A DNA stretch of 64,000 nucleotides from JAICLK01 sp963810525. Lineage in GTDB: Bacteria; Patescibacteriota; Saccharimonadia; Saccharimonadales; UBA4665. Shown here in pieces: positions 59,120 to 64,000 of this stretch. The notes under the pieces were generated by a model, which ran no database searches, had not been told where the DNA came from, and saw only the letters and a list, made by a program, of their open reading frames with translations. Position 1 is the stretch's first letter; each line of letters starts with the position of its first letter. Both the position numbers and the translations under genes were made by a program. The DNA lies in contig CAWENB010000003.1 of assembly GCA_963810525.1 (NCBI GenBank), forward strand, positions 992,001 to 1,056,000, in the 5' to 3' direction.

Positions 59120-59869
59120 ATGAAAGAAGTGATTGTATTCTTTGTTGGTATTGCGGTCGGCGCCGTCAATTCCGTAGGCGGTGGCGGCATGCTGCTGGGT
59201 TTCCCGGTGCTTCTGGCGATCGGAGTACCGGCAATTATTGCCAATGCCACGGGAAAGCTGGTCGTTTTACCTGGCCAAATCTCTTCGGCTTTCGGTTACC
59301 GACGGTTCTTGCCCACGATTCCTAAGCGGTATTACTTGCTTATAATTCCGGGTGCCATCGGCGGAGTGGCCGGCGCACTGTTGCTTGAGCGCACGAGTGT
59401 CGTTCAGTTCGAAGGCCTCGTGCCGTATCTTGTTCTGGCGGCAGTTGCCCTATTCGCTTTTGAGCCGATACTCCAGAAGCGGCTTGAGGGCCGTAAGCAT
59501 CGCAAAATCGTCTTGCCACTTCCGTACATGTTCGTATTGATGTTGGTGTCTTCGGTATATGCGGGCTATTTTGGAGTCGGCTTCGGTTTTTTGATGCTGT
59601 CTTTTCTGAGCTTCAGCAGCTTACGCAACATACATCAGATGAATTTGATCAAGAACATATGTGGTGGATTTGCGGTTATCTTTACAATTGTAGCCCTACT
59701 GCATGGCTCGTTGATAAACTGGAAGTTCGGCATCGTTATGGCCGCCGGAAACGGTATCGGCGGTTACATGATGGCTCGTTCGGCTCCGAAAGTGCCGCCT
59801 GCGTTGATCAGGGGAGTCGATATAAGTTTCGGTCTGGCTACCGCACTGTATTTTTTGCTGTATAAATAA
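59120..59869 (+). CDS. TSUP/TauE-SafE family permease
   Basis: A 249-residue membrane protein with about eight helices. It starts FFVGIAVGAVNSVGGGGMLL, the glycine-rich signature of the TauE/SafE (TSUP) family, and has a second such stretch GYFGVGFGFLMLSFLSFSSL. These export sulfite, sulfoacetate or other small anions. TACAAT lies about 28 nt before the ATG. Confidence 0.9.
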   Translation: MKEVIVFFVGIAVGAVNSVGGGGMLLGFPVLLAIGVPAIIANATGKLVVLPGQISSAFGYRRFLPTIPKRYYLLIIPGAIGGVAGALLLERTSVVQFEGLVPYLVLAAVALFAFEPILQKRLEGRKHRKIVLPLPYMFVLMLVSSVYAGYFGVGFGFLMLSFLSFSSLRNIHQMNLIKNICGGFAVIFTIVALLHGSLINWKFGIVMAAGNGIGGYMMARSAPKVPPALIRGVDISFGLATALYFLLYK

Positions 59870-59914
59870 GCCCAGAATTTAGTTACTGTTATACTGATTG
59901 TCAAAGGAGGGGGC

Positions 59915-60724
59915 ATGAATCCCACGCTCGATTTTTTGCAACAGGCTGAACAACGCATCCGGTTCGTGCTCGAGGAAGTCCGTCCGCAGTTGCTCGAGGC
60001 GCAGGGCAAGATTGAGCACCACCTCAAGGAAGACGCGTCAGCGGTGACCGAAATGGACACCTATGTTGAGTCTGAACTGCGCCGGGTCTTGCACGAGCTT
60101 GATAGCGGTATTGGCTTTGGCGGCGAAGAGGGCGGAGTGGATTACACCCAAAAAACGTTCTGGCTGGCTGATCCAATCGATGGTACGGAACCGTTTATCC
60201 GCGGTATTCCGATTGCCACCAACATGATTGCGCTGATTGACAATAATGAGCCGGTCTTCAGTGTGATTTATAATTTTGAACTCGACGATTTTTACGTTGC
60301 CATTAAAGATCATGGTGCTACCTGCAATGGCCATGCGATTCACGTGTCGAAACGTCCAATTGATCGGGCGTGGGTTACTTATTCAACGGCCAGTGGCAAA
60401 CCGGGAACGTACGCTTTTTCCGACAAACTTGATGAGCGGGTGCTGTCGGTGCGTCGGTATGGTGCCGGTGGTTACGAGTGCACCATGATAGCAAACGGCG
60501 GCCTGGATGGCCGTATCGTGTTCAACGGCCATGGCCATGAGTGGGACTTCGCACCAACGAATCTGCTGGTGCAAGAAGCCGGCGGCCTGGTGGCGAATGT
60601 AGGGTCGGATTCGTATGATTATCGCAAACTCAATCATGTTTCAGCTGATCCTGTCATATTTGACCAGCTCATGCAGTTTGCGAATCAATTGTCCGAAGAG
60701 GCCGGTGAAACCGGCTTGCACTAG
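59915..60724 (+). CDS. Inositol monophosphatase-family phosphatase
   Basis: A 269-residue Mg-dependent phosphatase. The metal motif is FWLADPIDGTEPFIRGIPI (D-P-I-D-G-T), an upstream Glu lies in GGEEGG, and the C-terminal HEWDFAPTNLLVQEAGGLVA carries the WD-x-A-x... motif. The substrate (inositol phosphate, PAP, histidinol phosphate or a sugar phosphate) is not determined. A strong AAAGGAGG precedes the ATG. Confidence 0.9.
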   Translation: MNPTLDFLQQAEQRIRFVLEEVRPQLLEAQGKIEHHLKEDASAVTEMDTYVESELRRVLHELDSGIGFGGEEGGVDYTQKTFWLADPIDGTEPFIRGIPIATNMIALIDNNEPVFSVIYNFELDDFYVAIKDHGATCNGHAIHVSKRPIDRAWVTYSTASGKPGTYAFSDKLDERVLSVRRYGAGGYECTMIANGGLDGRIVFNGHGHEWDFAPTNLLVQEAGGLVANVGSDSYDYRKLNHVSADPVIFDQLMQFANQLSEEAGETGLH

Positions 60725-60776
60725 CGTCAAATCCGCGTTATGCTGCAGAAATCCACAACGCGGCGTTATAAATTGG

Positions 60777-60805
60777 TTGTGCTAACGGTCGACGGGCGCT
60801 ATAAT
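60777..60805 (+). promoter_or_regulatory. Promoter of the glucan operon
   Basis: TTGTGC (60777-60782), 17-nt spacer, perfect TATAAT (60800-60805), about 50 nt before the GT4 start. Confidence 0.65.
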
Positions 60806-60855
60806 CGTTAGCGTAATAAGTTTACAAAATTAATAACAAAGAGACTACGAGGGCA

Positions 60856-62070
60856 ATGAAGGTATTGATGCTCGGGTGGGAGCTACCACCGCACAATGCT
60901 GGTGGGATGGGAGTGGAGTGTTACCGTCTCTGTAAGGCCCTCGCGAAAAAGGGCGTGGGCATTGAATTTATCCTGCCCTACACCGCTGACCATAACGAAG
61001 TAGATTTTATGAAGATCAATCCGGCGCATCCTCAGCGCGTTGAGCAGGTGATGAGTGCCGGGACTGTTTACGAGACATTTAAGTACGTGCTGCCATCCGG
61101 CGAAATAAACATGCTCGACATGTACGGGCAAGTATCCCAATATGAGCGCGCCGTGGAACGCATTGCTCTGGTCACCGAATTTGACGTGATTCACGCACAT
61201 GACTGGCTGACCTGCCGGGCGGCGGTACGCGCTAAGATGGTCAGCGGTAAGCCGCTTATTATTCATATGCACTCGCTGGAATCCGACCGTTCTGGTCAGC
61301 CGTACGGCGGCAACCCGATGGTGCGCGAAATTGAAGAGCTCGGCCTGATGATGGCTGATCGTATTGTCGCAGTCAGTAATGTTACCAAAAATAACATCAT
61401 GCGCGAGTACGGCATTCCGGGAGATAAAATAGAGGTCGTGCATAACAATATCGACGTATCGGCACTGATACCTTCTTCAGGAGAGAACGCCTATTCATAC
61501 CTAGCGCTTATGAAGTCGCATGGCTATCGGGTGGTGGTGAATGTTGGGCGGTTTACGATCCAGAAGGGTTTACCGCACTTGTTGCGCGCGTTCAGTATCG
61601 CTAGCAAATATGCGCCAAAATCATACCTGCTGTTGGTTGGCGCCGGAGAGCAATATCACGAACTGATCGAACTGGCAGCTGAGCTCGGTATTGGTAATCA
61701 GGTGCTGTTTACCGGCTTTCAGCGCGGCAAAACTTGGCGCGATGCGTTTGCTATTGCCGACTTGTTTGTGCTTCCCTCCCCAACCGAGCCGTTTGCGCTA
61801 ACCGTGCTCGAGGCAATCGGCTACGGCACGCCGGTGCTTGTGAGTAAAGAAACCGGTGTTGCCGAGGTTATCCGAAACGCGCTGCGGGTGGATTATTGGA
61901 ATCACAATGAGATGGCTAACCAGATGGCAGCGGTATTGCGGCATGACCCGCTTAGGGATGAGCTGCACAGGAATTCGTACGACGAACTGGACCAGATGTC
62001 TCGCAACGATTCCACCGCGGATAAACTCATGGCCGTTTATAATAAACACCTGGCAGGAGCAACCGCGTGA
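60856..62070 (+). CDS. GT4-family glycosyltransferase, glycogen synthase-like
   Basis: A 404-residue GT-B enzyme. The N-terminal MKVLMLGWELPPHNAGGMGV (usual KxGGL/GG-x-G loop), FDVIHAHDWLTCRAAV, and the nucleotide-sugar domain VGRFTIQKGLPHLLRAF with E-x7-E in EPFALTVLEAIGYGTPVLVS are complete. The context with GH57 and GH15 suggests alpha-glucan or trehalose-type metabolism. Its stop overlaps the GH57 start by four nucleotides (GTGA). Confidence 0.9.
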   Translation: MKVLMLGWELPPHNAGGMGVECYRLCKALAKKGVGIEFILPYTADHNEVDFMKINPAHPQRVEQVMSAGTVYETFKYVLPSGEINMLDMYGQVSQYERAVERIALVTEFDVIHAHDWLTCRAAVRAKMVSGKPLIIHMHSLESDRSGQPYGGNPMVREIEELGLMMADRIVAVSNVTKNNIMREYGIPGDKIEVVHNNIDVSALIPSSGENAYSYLALMKSHGYRVVVNVGRFTIQKGLPHLLRAFSIASKYAPKSYLLLVGAGEQYHELIELAAELGIGNQVLFTGFQRGKTWRDAFAIADLFVLPSPTEPFALTVLEAIGYGTPVLVSKETGVAEVIRNALRVDYWNHNEMANQMAAVLRHDPLRDELHRNSYDELDQMSRNDSTADKLMAVYNKHLAGATA

Positions 62071-63290
62071 ACAAGGCGATCGTCTTATATCTGCACGTGC
62101 ATCAGCCGTATCGTATCAGGCATTACACTATTTTTGATGCCGGTAATTCGCATAATTATTTTGACAGCGCTTATGATGACCGCACCAGCAACGAGCGGAT
62201 CTTACGCAAGGTTGTCGAAAAGTCGTATTTGCCGACGAACCACAAGCTATTAGAGCTCTTGCAGGAAAATCCGGAGTTCAAACTCAGCTTGTCTATAACC
62301 GGTACGGTGCTCGAGCAGCTCGAAACCTGGTCCCCAAAGGCACTGCAGTCATTCAAAGATCTGGTGGATACCGGACGTGTTGAGATCGTAGGCGAGACCT
62401 ATCACCACTCACTCGCATTTTTCTATTCCCGAGAAGAGTTTGAAGTCCAAGTTGCAATGCACCGGCAGAAGGTCCAGGAGCTGTTCGGACAATCGCCACA
62501 AGTGTTCCGTAACACTGAGCTTGCTTACAATAACGATCTCGCCTACTGGGCGGACAAGGCCGGCTATAAGGGTATTTTGGCCGAAGGTTGGGACAACGTG
62601 TTGGGCTGGCGCAGTCCGAATTTTGTGTACCGTCCGGCATACACCGATAATGTCCGCCTGCTCATGAAGAACTACAAATTGAGCGATGACATAGCGTTCC
62701 GTTTTGGCAACCGGGCCTGGAGCGAATGGCCACTGACGGCAGACAAGTTCGCGCATTGGCTGAATAACGACTTGAATGCCACTAACTTCAATCTGTTCAT
62801 GGATTACGAAACCTTCGGTGAGCATCAGTGGCACGACACGGGAATTTTCGATTTTCTGCACCACTTGCCGAACCAGTGGATGAAGACGCCGGGAAATTCG
62901 TTCGCGACCGTTTCGGAGGCAGTCGAAATGTTCGAGCCCAAAGACGAGGTTGATGTACCGTTTACCGTGACTTGGGCCGACACTGAACGCGATTTGAGTG
63001 CCTGGCTCGGCAACTCGATGCAAAGTACGGCGATTTCGGCGCTGTACGAGTTGCAACACGAAATACTGCAAACCAACGATCTAGTGCTGATCGAGGATTG
63101 GCGTAAGCTGCAAACCTCCGACCATTTCTACTACATGTGCACCAAGTGGTTCAATGACGGCGATATCCACGCATATTTCAGTCCGTATGAAACACCGTAC
63201 GAAGCCTACATGAATTTTATGAACGCGTACCATGATTTGCGCTTCCGGCTGAACGGTAAAGGTATGGAGCATGCGGGTGGCGATCAATAA
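62067..63290 (+). CDS. GH57 family alpha-glucan hydrolase
   Basis: A 407-residue GH57 enzyme. Conserved regions: YLHVHQPYRIRHY, GETYHHSLAFFY, the nucleophile Glu in VFRNTELAYNNDLAYWADKA, and the acid/base Asp in LFMDYETFGEHQW. GH57 members are retaining alpha-amylases, branching enzymes or 4-alpha-glucanotransferases; length and motifs fit the alpha-amylase-type subgroup. It starts with GTG overlapping the GT4 stop. There is no signal peptide, so it works in the cytoplasm on stored or imported glucan. Confidence 0.93.
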   Translation: MNKAIVLYLHVHQPYRIRHYTIFDAGNSHNYFDSAYDDRTSNERILRKVVEKSYLPTNHKLLELLQENPEFKLSLSITGTVLEQLETWSPKALQSFKDLVDTGRVEIVGETYHHSLAFFYSREEFEVQVAMHRQKVQELFGQSPQVFRNTELAYNNDLAYWADKAGYKGILAEGWDNVLGWRSPNFVYRPAYTDNVRLLMKNYKLSDDIAFRFGNRAWSEWPLTADKFAHWLNNDLNATNFNLFMDYETFGEHQWHDTGIFDFLHHLPNQWMKTPGNSFATVSEAVEMFEPKDEVDVPFTVTWADTERDLSAWLGNSMQSTAISALYELQHEILQTNDLVLIEDWRKLQTSDHFYYMCTKWFNDGDIHAYFSPYETPYEAYMNFMNAYHDLRFRLNGKGMEHAGGDQ

Positions 63291-63371
63291 GACTGTGCAT
63301 GCGTTAGACAATCAGGCTATGCTGAGATTGCCGGCAGTTGTCGGTGTGTTTCGTAATCCAGCGGGGGTTTA

Positions 63372-64000
63372 ATGGGTCGTCCGGTCGTACTTAGTAATGG
63401 GCAGTTATTCGTAGGCCTTGATGAAAACGGCCTGGTGCACGATTTTTATTACCCGTATGTCGGCCTTGATAACCTGACGAATGCCCGTAGCAGCGAGCAC
63501 AAAATCGGCGTTTGGGTCGATGGTGTGTTTCGGTGGACTAACGACGGCAGCTGGGAAATATCGGTGAATTTCGCGCCGGACGAGCTGATAAGCGACATCT
63601 CCATGCACTCCAAAGATTTGGCGATCTCATTGCGACTGCAGGATTTCGTCGACACTGAGTATAATGCGCTCATTCGCTGCATTAAAATCACCAATGAGGC
63701 TGATCATGCGCGTGATATCCGCCTGTTCATGCATCAGGTTTTCGAGATTTCACGCCGTGGCCGTGCAGACACGGCAATGTATGTTCCGGACGATCACTAT
63801 ATACTTGATTATAAGGGACGCTGTTGTTTATTAGTTGCCGGTAAAATTACCAGTGACGGCGATTTTGATCAATTTGCGGTCGGCAATTACGCGATTGAAG
63901 GCAAGGCCGGGACGTATAAAGATGCCGAAGATGGTGAGCTCAGCGGCAACGCCGTTGAACATGGCGGCGTTGACAGTGTTATCCGCTTCCGGAGGCAGGT
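63372..64000 (+). CDS. GH15-like glucoamylase/trehalase, 3' end beyond the window
   Basis: A frame open from ATG 63372 to the window edge (209 residues visible). MGRPVVLSNGQLFVGLDENG, then VHDFYYPYVGLDNLTN, and IRLFMHQVFEIS match the N-terminal super-sandwich domain of bacterial/archaeal GH15 proteins; the catalytic (alpha/alpha)6 barrel lies outside. It would release glucose from alpha-glucans. GGGGG lies four nucleotides before the ATG. Confidence 0.87.
   Translation, partial: MGRPVVLSNGQLFVGLDENGLVHDFYYPYVGLDNLTNARSSEHKIGVWVDGVFRWTNDGSWEISVNFAPDELISDISMHSKDLAISLRLQDFVDTEYNALIRCIKITNEADHARDIRLFMHQVFEISRRGRADTAMYVPDDHYILDYKGRCCLLVAGKITSDGDFDQFAVGNYAIEGKAGTYKDAEDGELSGNAVEHGGVDSVIRFRRQ

Noticed and set aside
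1..64000. CRISPR arrays, rRNA genes, further tRNAs, origin-type repeats
   Set aside because: No regularly spaced repeats, rRNA signatures or other tRNA T-arm/acceptor patterns were seen; dnaB and dnaX are present but no DnaA-box cluster was recognised.

Overview
The window looks like a chromosomal segment of a Patescibacteria (CPR) genome, most likely from the Saccharibacteria/TM7 side. This is inferred from protein families and gene style, not from a search. The supporting features are dense short operons, DnaX and RecR without their usual zinc-binding cysteines, a thymidylate kinase fused to a degenerate ThyX-like region, a GT4-GH57-GH15 glucan cluster, and many genes whose start codon sits 6-8 nt after a -10 box. 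UGA, UAA and UAG all appear to act as stops.

Layout. Positions 1-2000 hold a truncated gene and a transposase. From 2049 to 13452, mostly on the minus strand, lie housekeeping genes: an NrnA-like DHH protein, two tandem ECF sigma factors, recR-ybaB, a polytopic membrane protein, dnaB, dnaX, a CDP-alcohol phosphatidyltransferase, a methyltransferase and rplJ-rplL. From 13672 to 18455 are a tandem M20 peptidase with a GGCT-like tail and a GCS2-like ligase. From 18599 to 22869 is an ilv operon: leader peptide, small ORF, ilvB, ilvN, ridA, ilvA. From 23 to 32.5 kb are a transglutaminase-like protein with its own leader, the Tmk/ThyX-like fusion, a DHFR-like reductase, two lipid or small-molecule kinases and a CBS protein. 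From 32.5 to 35.5 kb is an accessory stretch with a cupredoxin remnant, a 31-codon gene and a gene cut by an in-frame amber codon. From 35.6 to 39.8 kb a plus-strand operon runs from a nucleotidyltransferase to thyA. From 39.8 to 46.7 kb on the minus strand is the secE-nusG-rplK-rplA region, interleaved with four small orphan genes and followed by an HD hydrolase, a dNMP kinase-like protein, a small acidic ORF and a GT4. From 46.8 to 51 kb are a GT2, a histidine kinase, a YgjP-like metallopeptidase, a P-loop kinase and tRNA-Trp. From 51 to 58.1 kb is an accessory region with an ACT protein, a toxin-antitoxin pair, an SDR, an epoxide hydrolase, a secreted beta-propeller/Ig protein and a HAD fragment. 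From 58.2 to 64 kb are two transporters, an IMPase and the glucan operon, which runs off the edge.

The most striking signal is a set of three leader-peptide attenuators on the minus strand, in front of the ilv operon, the transglutaminase-like gene and the M20 gene. Each has a strong promoter, a short leader ORF starting almost at the inferred transcription start, and a leader-ORF segment complementary to the downstream hairpin. The ilv leader contains Ile-Ile-Ile-Leu. The ilv and transglutaminase leaders share a coding and structural motif (Leu-Cys-Phe-Thr-x-x-Glu-Ala) in the same register. This looks like ribosome-mediated attenuation of branched-chain amino acid synthesis, plus a related control element on a gene of unknown role.
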